Assembly: GCA_030652345.1 (NCBI GenBank)
Contig: JAUSAU010000070.1
Span: 1-37,241 of the forward strand
Source: Coriobacteriia bacterium
Lineage (GTDB): Bacteria; Actinomycetota; Coriobacteriia; Anaerosomatales; PALSA-660
DNA length: 37,241 bases
Reading direction: 5' to 3'
Of this stretch, positions 8,270 to 16,266 are shown in pieces. The notes under the pieces are model-generated. The model worked only from the letters and a program-made list of their open reading frames with translations. It did no database searches and was not told the origin of the DNA. How positions within the stretch are numbered: position 1 is the first letter of the stretch; each line of letters opens with the position of its first letter. Made by a program: the position numbers and the translations under genes.

Positions 8270-8494
8270 AGTGCACCCCCTCCTTCGTGCGCGACCCTTG
8301 CGGAGTCACGTTCCGTTGCTCGACGCGCAGGGGCCGGAGTGGCCGATGCGTCGACGCAAACCGCGGAGGCGGCGGTTCCCCGAGCCCCCACGGAGGCTTC
8401 CCATCTGCCCGGACACGCCGTTGATGGATCTGCCGGTGGCGACGTCCGAACGTTTCCCGCCCCTCAGCGGGGCGGCGAACATGCTCGCAGTATA
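8270..8494 (-). promoter_or_regulatory. Promoter and long structured 5' leader of the 8269 gene
   Basis: A minus-strand -10 TATACT (8494-8489) has no clear -35 and implies a start near 8483, giving a leader of about 210 nt before GTG 8269. The leader can form several GC-rich hairpins: CCGCCCC/GGGGCGG near its 5' end, GCCTCCGTGGGGGC, CCGCCTCCGCGG, the palindrome TGCGTCGACGCA, and GGCCACTCCGGCC. The strand GGGGAACCG lies between them. I compared it by eye with c-di-GMP, c-di-AMP, cobalamin and SAM riboswitch cores and found no match, so it is an unassigned structured leader. Confidence 0.4.
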
Positions 8495-8515
8495 TTCCCG
8501 CTCAGGGGTCGACTA

Positions 8516-9160
8516 CTACTGCGAGACCGGCGCGCACTGTGCGACGACGGGCACGAGGCTCTTCCCGTCCTCGACGAACGTCATGACACCCTGCCATGTG
8601 CCACCGGTCGAAACCCGGCCGGCGCCGCGGAGATCGGTCACCAGCAGCACCGTGCGCCCGGACAGCGAGACGTCGGGAGCGACCCCGAGGGGCACCATCG
8701 AATCGATCTGCGCGGCGATGGTCGGGCCCTTCGGACCGGACGGGCCGGTCCCCCACGGGCGGAACGTGACGGTGTACGCGGAGCCGTCCGGGACGCGCCC
8801 CGTTGCGAAGCCGGAGATGATCCCCGGCGGCGAGGATGCGAGCGGGGGCAACGGCTGACCCGCCGGCAACGGTCCCTTGGGCGCCACCGGCTTGAGACCG
8901 GCGTTGGCGGGGGGATACGCCTGCGACCCGGGGCTGAGATCGGCCTCGGTGGTCCCGCTCGGATCGACGCCGGCCGAGGCGGCCGAGGAACCGGGCGATC
9001 CCGGTATGCCTGACCCGCCTACGGGCGCACTCGCGCCGGGTGCGGTACCCGCGCCGGACGCATCGGTTCGAGGCGACCGCGCCGACAGCAGCTGCGCGCC
9101 CACGAGGAGGCCCGCCACGACCACCACTGCCCCGCCGATGAGCAACCACTTCCGTTGCAT
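8516..9160 (-). CDS. Membrane-anchored low-complexity protein
   Basis: This 214-residue protein has one N-terminal membrane segment (residues 5-26), then about 60 residues rich in Gly, Ser, Ala and Pro. A C-terminal soluble region of about 120 residues follows (PDGSAYTVTFRPWGTG, SGRTVLLVTDLRGAG) and is probably outside the membrane. I do not recognise the family. GGGAG lies seven bases before the ATG. It sits 27 bases downstream of the O-antigen-ligase-like gene on the same strand, so the two are probably one operon with a shared role in envelope polysaccharide or surface assembly, which is inference from position only. Confidence 0.65.
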   Translation of the reverse strand: MQRKWLLIGGAVVVVAGLLVGAQLLSARSPRTDASGAGTAPGASAPVGGSGIPGSPGSSAASAGVDPSGTTEADLSPGSQAYPPANAGLKPVAPKGPLPAGQPLPPLASSPPGIISGFATGRVPDGSAYTVTFRPWGTGPSGPKGPTIAAQIDSMVPLGVAPDVSLSGRTVLLVTDLRGAGRVSTGGTWQGVMTFVEDGKSLVPVVAQCAPVSQ

Positions 9161-9187
9161 GCGCTCTCCCTCTTCGCCGGTCGCTCG

Positions 9188-11200
9188 CTACGGTGCCGCC
9201 GGGGTGGTGCCTGTGCTCACGAGCCCGTCCGCGCGGCCCTGCGCTTCGACGGCCTCCGCGTCCATGCCGCGACTCCGGTAGACGCGTGAGAGCCCGATCC
9301 ACGCCTGACGGTCGTTCGGAGCATACTGCACGGCACGACGGAAGGCATCGATGGCCGCATCCGCCTGTCCGAGCGCGGCGAGCGCCGTGCCCTTCGCCGA
9401 CCACCGGTAGCCGTTCTGCGGGTCCATCGCGATGGCGCGCTCGATGAGCGGAAGCGCGAGACGGATCTGCGCCACGTCGCGCGCGGTCACGCCCGCCACC
9501 AGGTGCACGTCGGCCGCCTGCGCCACCGCGAGCGGGTCGGCGGGAAGGCGGCGCATCACCGAAGCCATAGCGGACTCGGCGTCGGCCAGCGAGCCGATAC
9601 CCGCGGCGCCTGACATCGCCTGCGTCGCGCCGCGGCCGAGCGCCCACTCGGTCGCCGGCTCCCAGGGCGCGAGCGCGGTAGCGGCGGCAAAGCTACCGCG
9701 CGCGACCGGCCAGGGAGCGCCCTCCTCGACGAGCCGGTAACCCGACGCGATCTCGCGGTCCGCGAAGACCAGCCCCGTGGCGGCGACCGCGAGCACCGCG
9801 CTCACCGCCGCGACGGCCCACGCGGCCCCGCGCGCGACCGCGCGTGCGCGCACGGGAGCGGACGCGGGTGCGAGGGCGGGACCGGGAGCGCGCCCGATCG
9901 CGAGACCGGCGAGCAGCGCGAGGAGCGGCGCGGAGTCGAGTGTGAAGAAGTGGAACTGGAGCGCGACGAGACCGCCTGCCATCGCGGCCGCAAGCGCGGG
10001 AGAGGCGAACAGCCACCCCGCGTCATCCCGCAGGCGCAACGCGGCGAGCAGCGCGCCGGCCGCGAGGGCGAGGAGCGCCAGCAGGCCGGGAACGCCCGCG
10101 GCGACCGCAGCGGACGCGAAGATGTTGTGCGGGTCCTCGAGCACCTGCGAGCCGGTCTCGCCCGCCATGGTCGCCGCGGTCCGGTAGGGCGGGAACGCGT
10201 AGCGGTACGACCCGGGACCCGCGCCGAGGACGGGCCTGTCGGCGACGAGCCGGGTGGAGATGCCCCACACCTCGATGCGCCACCCGGGCGTGCCCGCCGA
10301 CGGATCGGACAGCTCCCCGATGCGCGAGCCGGCATTCGGTACGAGCAGCACCGTCGCCACGAGCGCGAGCGCCGCGACGCCCGCGGCAGCGGCAGCGACT
10401 CTCACGCGCACGCCGCCACTCCATGTGCGGCCCTCGACGAGCAGCCAGACGACGGCCGCAGCCAGAGCGCCCGCCCATGCACCGCGCGACAGCGAGAGCG
10501 CGAGCGCCGCAACCCCGCCGGCGAGGCCCGCCCAACCGGCCACTCGCCACGCACCGCTCTCGGTGCGCACCCGCGACACGATGAGCGGCAGCGCCATGAC
10601 GAGGAAGACCCCGAGGTTCGACGCGTTCCCCAGTGTTCCGAGGACACGGCGGACCACAAGTTCGCGCTGATACGCGACAGGATCGAGCCCGGCCGCCTGG
10701 AAGAGCGCGTAGATCGAGACGACCAGGACGGCGCAGGTCATCGCGCGCCCGACGAGCGTCCACGAGCGCTCGTCGTCCGCGAGGACGAACGCGCCGAACC
10801 CGATCAGGGCCGAGGCCGCGAGCAGGAGGAGTCCCTGATACTCGGGGTAGTGTCCGATCAGCGATTGCGCCGGATCGATCGAGGTGGCGGTCGCCAGCGC
10901 CGCCACGAACACGAGCGCGAACCCGGTCCACGCCACCCACCGCCGGCGCAGGCGCTCGAGCGCTCCGAGTGTCCGATCCGGGTCGAGGGCGAGCCCGGCG
11001 GCGGCGAGCGCGCACGCGAGCAGAAGCACCGCCGCCTTCACGGGTCCGAACGGGTTGTAGCCGCCGGGGGCGATGGCGAGCGCCACGCCCGGCGCACCCA
11101 GGAGGACGCCGCCGATCAGAAGCCGCGCCGGAAGGCCCGACGGGCTCGACGACGACTGCCTCGCGGTGCGGCCGCGGCTCTTCTTCGCGCTGGCGCCCAT
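9188..11200 (-). CDS. O-antigen ligase/polymerase-like membrane protein with C-terminal TPRs
   Basis: This 670-residue protein has about twelve hydrophobic segments over residues 25-480, with the long periplasmic-type loop of the Wzy/WaaL (O-antigen ligase) family. That loop includes the characteristic segment VLGAGPGSYRYAFPPY and a later PHNIF. After the last helix, residues about 490-670 are helical with two clear tetratricopeptide repeats (AIAMDPQNGYRWSAKGTALA, then a repeat beginning AIDAFRRAVQYAPND). Such ligase-TPR fusions are common in bacteria without lipopolysaccharide, where they are thought to polymerise or ligate surface glycans or glycosylate proteins. The GGGGAG before the ATG is unusually close. 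The gene lies in an envelope block with the GT-C protein and two exported proteins. Confidence 0.8.
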   Translation of the reverse strand: MGASAKKSRGRTARQSSSSPSGLPARLLIGGVLLGAPGVALAIAPGGYNPFGPVKAAVLLLACALAAAGLALDPDRTLGALERLRRRWVAWTGFALVFVAALATATSIDPAQSLIGHYPEYQGLLLLAASALIGFGAFVLADDERSWTLVGRAMTCAVLVVSIYALFQAAGLDPVAYQRELVVRRVLGTLGNASNLGVFLVMALPLIVSRVRTESGAWRVAGWAGLAGGVAALALSLSRGAWAGALAAAVVWLLVEGRTWSGGVRVRVAAAAAGVAALALVATVLLVPNAGSRIGELSDPSAGTPGWRIEVWGISTRLVADRPVLGAGPGSYRYAFPPYRTAATMAGETGSQVLEDPHNIFASAAVAAGVPGLLALLALAAGALLAALRLRDDAGWLFASPALAAAMAGGLVALQFHFFTLDSAPLLALLAGLAIGRAPGPALAPASAPVRARAVARGAAWAVAAVSAVLAVAATGLVFADREIASGYRLVEEGAPWPVARGSFAAATALAPWEPATEWALGRGATQAMSGAAGIGSLADAESAMASVMRRLPADPLAVAQAADVHLVAGVTARDVAQIRLALPLIERAIAMDPQNGYRWSAKGTALAALGQADAAIDAFRRAVQYAPNDRQAWIGLSRVYRSRGMDAEAVEAQGRADGLVSTGTTPAAP

Positions 11201-11314
11201 GCTCCCCGTTCGGCCGGTGGCATCGGTGCGAGTCTAGCGCACACCGGGCCGATGCCGCCGCGCGCCGATGGGTATACGTGGAAGCGTATGCAGTACGAGA
11301 TGCCCGGGGGGCCC

Positions 11315-11887
11315 ATGAAGAAGCGTCGGGGGACGTATCTGCTCATGTTCATGATCGCGATGGCGGCCGCCTTCGGGCTGGGCGCCTACCGCAGCACGAT
11401 GGGCGACGCGGAGGCGGTGCACTACTCGATCAACTACCCGGCGCGCGGGTTCGCCGCCGGCGGCGCGGGTGTGATGGCCAGGGAAGGCCATCTCATCGTG
11501 AACGTGGGCAACGCCGGTTGGCTCAAGCAGGTCCTCCAACCTCAGGAACTCAACCTCTCGTCGCACTGGGTGAAGAACGTGGGCACCACGCCGCGCCGCA
11601 TCCGGTTCGAGGCCGAGGGGATGGAGTACCCCCTGCGCTGGGAGTCCAACGAGAAGGCGTGGAACGAGAAGACACGGACGCTGGACCGCATGCTCGCTCC
11701 CGGCTCGACGGTCACGGTCGACTGGTTCGTCACGCTGCCCCGCCCGCTCCCCGCGCGCGACATCATCGTCGATGCCCGGATGGTGGTCTACGACGCGGAC
11801 ACCGGGGAGCGCCTGACCGCCCTGCCCATCCGGGTCGTGAGCAGCAGCGCTGCGGCCGCGAGGGCGGGTGACTGCTGTGCCCAGTAG
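11315..11887 (+). CDS. Exported protein, first gene of the NapH-like operon
   Basis: This 190-residue protein has a Lys/Arg-rich start and one hydrophobic segment (about 6-25: TYLLMFMIAMAAAFGLGAY), a signal peptide or anchor. The following beta-rich domain (about 60-175) looks Ig-like: NVGTTPRRIRFEAEG, LAPGSTVTVDWFV. It ends in Gly-Asp-Cys-Cys-Ala-Gln. In-frame ATGs at 11288 and 11300 are alternatives; I favour 11315 because it gives a standard signal peptide. A -10-like TATACG (11273-11278) lies upstream. It overlaps the next gene, so it is co-translated with the iron-sulfur membrane protein and may work with it at the outer face of the membrane. I do not recognise the family. Confidence 0.65.
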   Translation: MKKRRGTYLLMFMIAMAAAFGLGAYRSTMGDAEAVHYSINYPARGFAAGGAGVMAREGHLIVNVGNAGWLKQVLQPQELNLSSHWVKNVGTTPRRIRFEAEGMEYPLRWESNEKAWNEKTRTLDRMLAPGSTVTVDWFVTLPRPLPARDIIVDARMVVYDADTGERLTALPIRVVSSSAAAARAGDCCAQ

Positions 11888-12749
11888 CACGCGCGTCACG
11901 CCGCTCCTGCGCAACCGGCTCGCCCGGCTCGCCTTCTTCTTCGTGGGGCTCGTTCTCTTCTACGGGCCGTTCGCACTCGTCGCCCGGCTCGTCGGCGCGC
12001 TCGTGCCGGGGAGCTTCGCCGCCAACACCCTGAGCGACACCCACACCATCTGCATGCGCATGCCGATCGGGTGGCTCGCTCAGCCCTGGATGCTCGGGTC
12101 GTTCGGCACGAACCTGCTCTACCTCGTCCCGGTCATCGTGCTGCCGGTGGCGGCGATCGCGCTCAGCCCTCTGTTCTGCGGCTGGCTGTGCCCCGCCGGA
12201 GCGTTCCCCGAGTTCCTCAGCCGCATCGTGCCCGACCGCTTCAAGTTCGACCTGCACGGCAAGGCGCCGCTCGTGCCGCTGCGCTACGGCTTCTTCACCG
12301 GCCTGCTGCTCGCGCCGTTCGTGACCACATCGATCTGCTGCGCCTACTGCAACTTCACGCAGATGCAGAACATCGCGAGTGCAGCGTTCGGCAACCCCGG
12401 GCCGCTGCTGTTCATCAGTTCGACCGGGCTGATCACCATGGCGATCTGGCTGCTGCCGCTCGGGATGTTCATCAAGGGCGGGCGCGGCTGGTGCCTGTTC
12501 CTGTGCCCCGCGGGCGCCCTCATGTCCCTGGCGTCCGGAGCGACGTCGCGCTTCCCGTGGCTCAAGCGGATCCGCCACGACGCGAGCGCATGCGGCTCGT
12601 GCGCGACGTGCGAGGACCTCTGCCCGGTGCGCGCGATCGATGTGGCGGACGACGGTGCCGTGAGCGTGAACCAGTACCTCTGCAACGGCTGTGCGGACTG
12701 CGTGAAGGCGTGTCCGACCGGCGCGTTCCGCTACGGCGGTGCCCGATGA
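11868..12749 (+). CDS. NapH/MauN-type 4Fe-4S membrane protein
   Basis: This 293-residue protein has about five membrane helices and two copies of the CxxxCP motif near the inner face (FCGWLCPAGA at about 103-112 and WCLFLCPAGAL at about 207-217). A C-terminal dicluster ferredoxin carries CGSCATCEDLCP and CNGCADCVKACP. This is the layout of NapH, NosR and related quinol- or ferredoxin-linked electron-transfer proteins, which supply electrons across or within the membrane. An extra CCAYC at about 157 is notable. It starts at GTG 11868 inside the previous gene; GTG 11877 is possible. It overlaps the next gene by ATGA. Its redox partner is not evident in the window. Confidence 0.85.
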   Translation: MTAVPSSTRVTPLLRNRLARLAFFFVGLVLFYGPFALVARLVGALVPGSFAANTLSDTHTICMRMPIGWLAQPWMLGSFGTNLLYLVPVIVLPVAAIALSPLFCGWLCPAGAFPEFLSRIVPDRFKFDLHGKAPLVPLRYGFFTGLLLAPFVTTSICCAYCNFTQMQNIASAAFGNPGPLLFISSTGLITMAIWLLPLGMFIKGGRGWCLFLCPAGALMSLASGATSRFPWLKRIRHDASACGSCATCEDLCPVRAIDVADDGAVSVNQYLCNGCADCVKACPTGAFRYGGAR

Positions 12750-12988
12750 ACCGGCGGGTGACAGACGCGCTCACGTTCGGCGGAGCGGCCGCCGCGGTCG
12801 GGGTCTCCGCGCTCGTGCTCAAAGCCGTGTGCCCGGGTGGGTGCGTGGGATGCGCGTCGTGTGTCGCGGGGATCGTGCCCGCCGCCGGTGCCGGAATCGC
12901 GATCGCGGGCACCGTGGCGGGGACGTACCTCTCGCGGCGGCACGAAGCGCGCTACACTCACGCAACCCCACGAGAGGACACCACGTGA
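12746..12988 (+). CDS. Small Cys-rich membrane protein
   Basis: This 80-residue protein has two hydrophobic segments (about 9-28 and 41-60) joined by CPGGCVGCASC, four Cys in eleven residues, probably a metal or disulfide site at the membrane surface. The ATG overlaps the TGA of the NapH-like gene (ATGA), and its own TGA overlaps the next GTG (GTGA), so all four genes are translationally coupled. The frame is supported by that double overlap and by the Cys cluster. I infer that it accepts electrons or a metal from the ferredoxin-like protein next to it; no family name is known to me. Confidence 0.65.
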   Translation: MNRRVTDALTFGGAAAAVGVSALVLKAVCPGGCVGCASCVAGIVPAAGAGIAIAGTVAGTYLSRRHEARYTHATPREDTT

Positions 12989-13503
12989 GCCACTCCCTCG
13001 ACGACGACGAACTCGAGAAGTCACGCGCGGAGACGCGCGCGGCGTTCGAGAACCGCGCACTCGTCTACCTGACCATGTATGAGGAGTTCTCCGACGAGCT
13101 CGGCGAGGATCGCGCCACCGAGATCATGAAGCGCGCGATCTACCGCCGCGGGCATGACGTCGGCCGTCAGTATCGGCCCGCCGTTGCCGCCGGCGACCTC
13201 GAAGAGGTCGGACGCATCTTCTGCGAGGGCTCCCCGTGCGAGGGCGAACTGTTCACGCCCGGCGTCGAGGAGTCCGACGAGGATAGGATCGTGCTGAGCA
13301 TGCAGTCCTGCCCGCTGATGGATGCGTGGGCGACCGCCGGGCTCGACCCGGAGGAGATGGACCACATGTGCGTCATCGCCGCTGCGGTGGACGAAGGCAC
13401 GTTCGACAGCGCCGGCCTCGACCTGGTCTTCCTCGACCGCCTCGGGCGTCCCGGCGCGGACCGCTGCCTGCTCGAACTGCGACTGCGCGACGGGGCCGAG
13501 TAG
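12985..13503 (+). CDS. L-2-amino-thiazoline-4-carboxylic acid hydrolase-like protein
   Basis: This 172-residue soluble protein appears to belong to the ATC-hydrolase family. The founding Pseudomonas enzyme opens the thiazoline ring on the way to L-cysteine, but most anaerobe members are uncharacterised. The family-like pattern here is the helix RATEIMKRAIYRRGHDVGRQ, then CEGSPCEGE, then the core CPLMDAWATAGLDPEEMDHM with Cys, Asp and His. The start is GTG 12985, overlapping the upstream TGA; an ORF open further upstream is only a shadow. It ends the four-gene operon, and a strong terminator follows. In this context it may handle a thiol or be a metal-binding accessory protein, which is inference. 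Confidence 0.6.
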   Translation: MSHSLDDDELEKSRAETRAAFENRALVYLTMYEEFSDELGEDRATEIMKRAIYRRGHDVGRQYRPAVAAGDLEEVGRIFCEGSPCEGELFTPGVEESDEDRIVLSMQSCPLMDAWATAGLDPEEMDHMCVIAAAVDEGTFDSAGLDLVFLDRLGRPGADRCLLELRLRDGAE

Positions 13504-13533
13504 CTCGAGTCGCCTGACCCGTCGTCACAGACA

Positions 13534-13566
13534 GAGGCGCCCCGGCCGTATCGGCCGGGGCGCCTC
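13534..13566. terminator. Bidirectional terminator hairpin
   Basis: A 15-bp perfect inverted repeat (13534-13548 and 13552-13566) with a 3-nt TAT loop lies between the convergent genes ending at 13503 (+) and 13591 (-). Confidence 0.85.
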
Positions 13567-13590
13567 GTTCAGTCCGTCAGCGTGGAGTCG

Positions 13591-14931
13591 CTACCGGACC
13601 CACATGTAGCGCGCGGCGGACCGCGTCACGACGAAGTCGGTGCCCGTGTGCTCGGCGACAAGACGCCACCGGCCCCTGGACGGGAGCTTCACGTGATCCG
13701 CGTAGCGGCCCCACTTCGTGCGGGCGGCGTCCAGATCCGCGCGCTTGCGCAGGACCCATTTGCCGCCCTCCATGCGGTAACACAGCAGCTTCACCGCGGT
13801 GCGGCCGGGACGGTGCCACGCACTGAGCGTCCCGTAGACGAGGAAGTCGCGGCCCGGTCGCACGAGGTACGGCGAGATCGGACGGCCGACCGAGACGACC
13901 TTCCCGGGTGCCCGGACCGTGATGGTCACGGTGACCGGACCGGAGCTCAGCACGCCGTCGGAGACCATGTAGGTGAAGGTATCGGTGCCCCACCATCCGA
14001 GGGTCGGACGATAGTCGAAGTAGCCGTTGTTCGACAGGGTCAGCGTCCCGTGGGACGGACCCGATACGAGCGAGGCAGTCAGGCCGTAGCTGTCGATATC
14101 GATCTCGTTGGTCAGCACGTTCGGGAGCAGATCCTCGCTCTCGGGGTCGTGGCGATAGTTGAGCGGCAGTGAGAAGGCGTCGGGCTTGCCGACAGGCGCG
14201 TCGTTCACCGGAGCCACATCGATGACGACGTCCACCGTGTTGGACCACAGCGCGCCGTCGCTCACCCTGTACGAGAACGAGTCGCGACCATTCCAGTCGG
14301 CGTCGGGCCTGTAGACGTAGCTGCCATCAGCGTTCAGGGTCACGTCGCCGTTCGGCGGACCTGAGACGATCTCGGCCGTCAGCGCATCGCCCTTCGGGTC
14401 GCTGTCGTTTGCGAGCACCCCGGGCGCGGCCACGGTGAGCGTCGTGTCCTCGACCCCGGAGGCCGCATCCTGCTGGGCCATGGGGCTGTCGTTGACCGGC
14501 ACCACATGGATGGTGATCGTCGCAGTGTTGGAGTAGAAGATGCCGTCGTACGCGCGATAGATGATGGGGATGTCGCCGGACCAGTGCTCCGAGAGCGGGC
14601 TGAAGCTGAAGCTCGTGTCGGGGTTGAACTGCACGCTTCCGTGCCCGCCGCCGCTCACGTACAAGAAAGTGAGTGGCCTGCCGGACGGCGAACTGTCATT
14701 GCCGAGCGGGCCCGGAGCCGGCACGCTGAGCCTCTGATGCTCGTTGACGTCGTAGTGGTCGTCGTAGGCGATCGGCGCGACCCCGATGAGTACGGCCGAG
14801 GCCATCGTCGGGACGGCCACGATGGCCGAGGCGAGGACGGCGCCCATCACGAACACCGCAATGCGATTCGTTCGAGTCACTGCGAATCCCCTTTCGCGTG
14901 CGAACACAGGTCGGCACGGTGCGGTTGTCAT
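13591..14931 (-). CDS. Secreted cadherin-like/Big repeat protein
   Basis: This protein of about 446 residues has a signal peptide and three tandem cadherin-like beta-sandwich repeats (VCBS/Big_17 type). Their units carry DD or ND turns (VAAPGVLANDSDPKGDALTA, DGSYVYRPDADWNGRDSFSY, YFDYRPTLGWWGTDTFTYMV). Each is about 95 residues and probably calcium-binding. The last 100 residues match the C-terminal module of the 5507-8269 protein (GTLSAWHRPG, CYRMEGGKWVL, VKLPSRGRWRLVAEH) and end in Val-Arg. Two starts are possible: ATG 14931 after GGAGGGGAG, and GTG 14880 after AAAGGGGA, which gives a shorter n-region. The frame open into the opposite tRNA-Ser gene is not coding. It is probably cell-surface exposed, with no sortase motif. 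Confidence 0.75.
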   Translation of the reverse strand: MTTAPCRPVFARERGFAVTRTNRIAVFVMGAVLASAIVAVPTMASAVLIGVAPIAYDDHYDVNEHQRLSVPAPGPLGNDSSPSGRPLTFLYVSGGGHGSVQFNPDTSFSFSPLSEHWSGDIPIIYRAYDGIFYSNTATITIHVVPVNDSPMAQQDAASGVEDTTLTVAAPGVLANDSDPKGDALTAEIVSGPPNGDVTLNADGSYVYRPDADWNGRDSFSYRVSDGALWSNTVDVVIDVAPVNDAPVGKPDAFSLPLNYRHDPESEDLLPNVLTNEIDIDSYGLTASLVSGPSHGTLTLSNNGYFDYRPTLGWWGTDTFTYMVSDGVLSSGPVTVTITVRAPGKVVSVGRPISPYLVRPGRDFLVYGTLSAWHRPGRTAVKLLCYRMEGGKWVLRKRADLDAARTKWGRYADHVKLPSRGRWRLVAEHTGTDFVVTRSAARYMWVR

Positions 14932-15003
14932 TGTGTGGCTCCCCTCCGCCACGGTCAATCGTGGGCCGGGAGCACGCTTCTTCCACCGCGCGCCCGTCCT
15001 CGC

Positions 15004-15009
15004 TATACT
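15004..15009 (+). promoter_or_regulatory. -10 box of tRNA-Ser(GCT)
   Basis: TATACT lies 29 bases before the tRNA 5' end. The -35 region 17 bases upstream (TTCCAC) is weak. Confidence 0.5.
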
Positions 15010-15038
15010 GTCGCGTTGCGCCCCTCGCGGGTGCGAAC

Positions 15039-15131
15039 GGAGAGTTGGCCGAGTCGGTCGAAGGCGCTCGCCTGCTAAGCGAGTAACGGGTAACAACTCG
15101 TTCGAGGGTTCGAATCCCTCACTCTCCGCCA
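15039..15131 (+). tRNA. tRNA-Ser(GCT)
   Basis: Acceptor GGAGAGT (15039-15045) pairs with ACTCTCC (15121-15127), then G and encoded CCA. Anticodon loop CTGCTAA gives GCT, reading AGC and AGU. A long variable arm is present. Confidence 0.95.
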
Positions 15132-15200
15132 TTTGACATCACCCTGTCACGATGGCAGGATACTCAAGCCTTGGCGGGGTCTCGATCTCGCACTCGGCAT

Positions 15201-15276
15201 GCGCCAGTAGCTCAGTGGATAGAGTATCTGACTACGAATCAGAGGGTCGCAGGTTCGAATCCTGCCTGGCGCACCA
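15201..15276 (+). tRNA. tRNA-Arg(ACG)
   Basis: Acceptor GCGCCAG (15201-15207) pairs with CTGGCGC (15266-15272), then A and encoded CCA. Anticodon stem TCTGA/TCAGA with loop CTACGAA gives ACG. This is the tRNA that TadA (gene at 2900-3382) converts to inosine-34. It probably shares the transcript of tRNA-Ser(GCT), 69 bases upstream. Confidence 0.95.
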
Positions 15277-15287
15277 CTGAAGTACGA

Positions 15288-15318
15288 AGAGGCCGGAGCA
15301 GCAGATGCTCCGGCCTCT
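15288..15318. terminator. Terminator after the tRNA pair
   Basis: A 13-bp perfect hairpin (15288-15300 and 15306-15318) with loop GCAGA is followed by TTTCTG. It ends the tRNA transcript and can also serve the lipoprotein gene on the other strand. Confidence 0.8.
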
Positions 15319-15349
15319 TTCTGTGTGTCCCGCCCGCCAAGCGGCCGGC

Positions 15350-16084
15350 CTACTGGCTCGAGTCCCAGGAGACGACGCTGCCGGTGGAGAAGCCGTCGGT
15401 GTTCACCGACATGATCATGTTCGGACGGTCCTTCGGGTCTCCGTAGACGACCAGGTAGCCCGTGAGCAGCACCCGGTCGAAGGCGCCGGCCTTCGTGTTC
15501 TTCTTCACCCACGCCTCGACTGCGGCCTTCGCCGCCTTCTCTCCCGGGCTGACCGGCTCGAAGGCGAACGTGTAGACCGAGGGGTCGTTCGGCACCAGCA
15601 CGCCGTCGTAGTACGAAGGGGCCATCCGGCCGTCGCCCTGCTCGATGCCGCCGGAGACCTGCCACAGCGTGTCGGGCTTGATCTGCTTCCCGCCATCGAA
15701 CGCGGAGACGCTGAGCTCCGGGTACTTGCCGCCGGATCCCTTCGGCCCGAGGACGGTGAACTCGTAGCCGACGAAGCGGGGCTTGTAGCCCTGCTTGTTG
15801 TAGAAGATCTGGGTGTTCTGGTTGTTCTGCTTGTTGCCCGCCTCGCCCATCGAGATGTAGGACTTCAGCGCCTTGTCGATGCCGGCGACGGCCTTCTTCT
15901 CGTTCGGGCTGACCGGGGTGACTGTGGGATAGGGATCGGCGACGGTGGGCCGGGGGTCGACCGCGCCGCCGCTGGTGGTGGGACCGGCACCGCCCTTCGT
16001 GGCGGCGGGACTCGAGCCGCATCCCGTGAGGAGCGCGAGGGCCGCGACGGACAGGACTGTGACGAGCAGGACCGTTCTCTTCAT
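15350..16084 (-). CDS. Hypothetical lipoprotein
   Basis: This 244-residue protein begins MKRTVLLVTVLSVAALALLT and reaches a lipobox LTGC at about 20-23, so it is predicted to be lipidated on Cys and held on the outer face of the membrane. A Pro/Thr linker follows, then a soluble domain of about 180 residues with a segment (residues about 73-98) rich in Asn and Gln, and the late pair LLTGYLVVYGDPKDRPN. I do not recognise the domain. The ATG at 16084 has GGGAG six bases upstream; an upstream in-frame extension lacks both signals. It is divergent from the SIMPL lipoprotein gene at 16267, and the 180 bases between presumably hold both promoters. Confidence 0.7.
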   Translation of the reverse strand: MKRTVLLVTVLSVAALALLTGCGSSPAATKGGAGPTTSGGAVDPRPTVADPYPTVTPVSPNEKKAVAGIDKALKSYISMGEAGNKQNNQNTQIFYNKQGYKPRFVGYEFTVLGPKGSGGKYPELSVSAFDGGKQIKPDTLWQVSGGIEQGDGRMAPSYYDGVLVPNDPSVYTFAFEPVSPGEKAAKAAVEAWVKKNTKAGAFDRVLLTGYLVVYGDPKDRPNMIMSVNTDGFSTGSVVSWDSSQ

Positions 16085-16266
16085 CGCCGACTCCCATCTC
16101 GTGGTTGGCGCCAGTGTATCCCGCCGCCCCGGGACGGGTATACGGCTCCGGGGAGGACCCACCCCACAACGCACGAACCGCATCGCCGTCGCGTGCGTCT
16201 GAACCGGTGATGAAGAACACGACCGGCCCACAGCAGGGACCGGTCGCCGACCACGGGAGGACCACG

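Noticed and set aside
6125..9013. A 962-codon plus-strand open frame opposite the secreted repeat protein
   Set aside because: It is an Arg/His-rich shadow caused by high GC. The minus strand has a signal peptide, repeats and a ribosome site.
12739..12984. Upstream extension of the ATC-hydrolase-like ORF
   Set aside because: It is a frame shadow of the 80-residue Cys-rich gene. GTG 12985 overlaps that gene's stop and starts the conserved protein.
14932..15132. N-terminal extension of the cadherin-like protein beginning MAESEGFEPSN
   Set aside because: It is the complement of tRNA-Ser(GCT). The signal peptide and ribosome sites place the start at 14931 or 14880.
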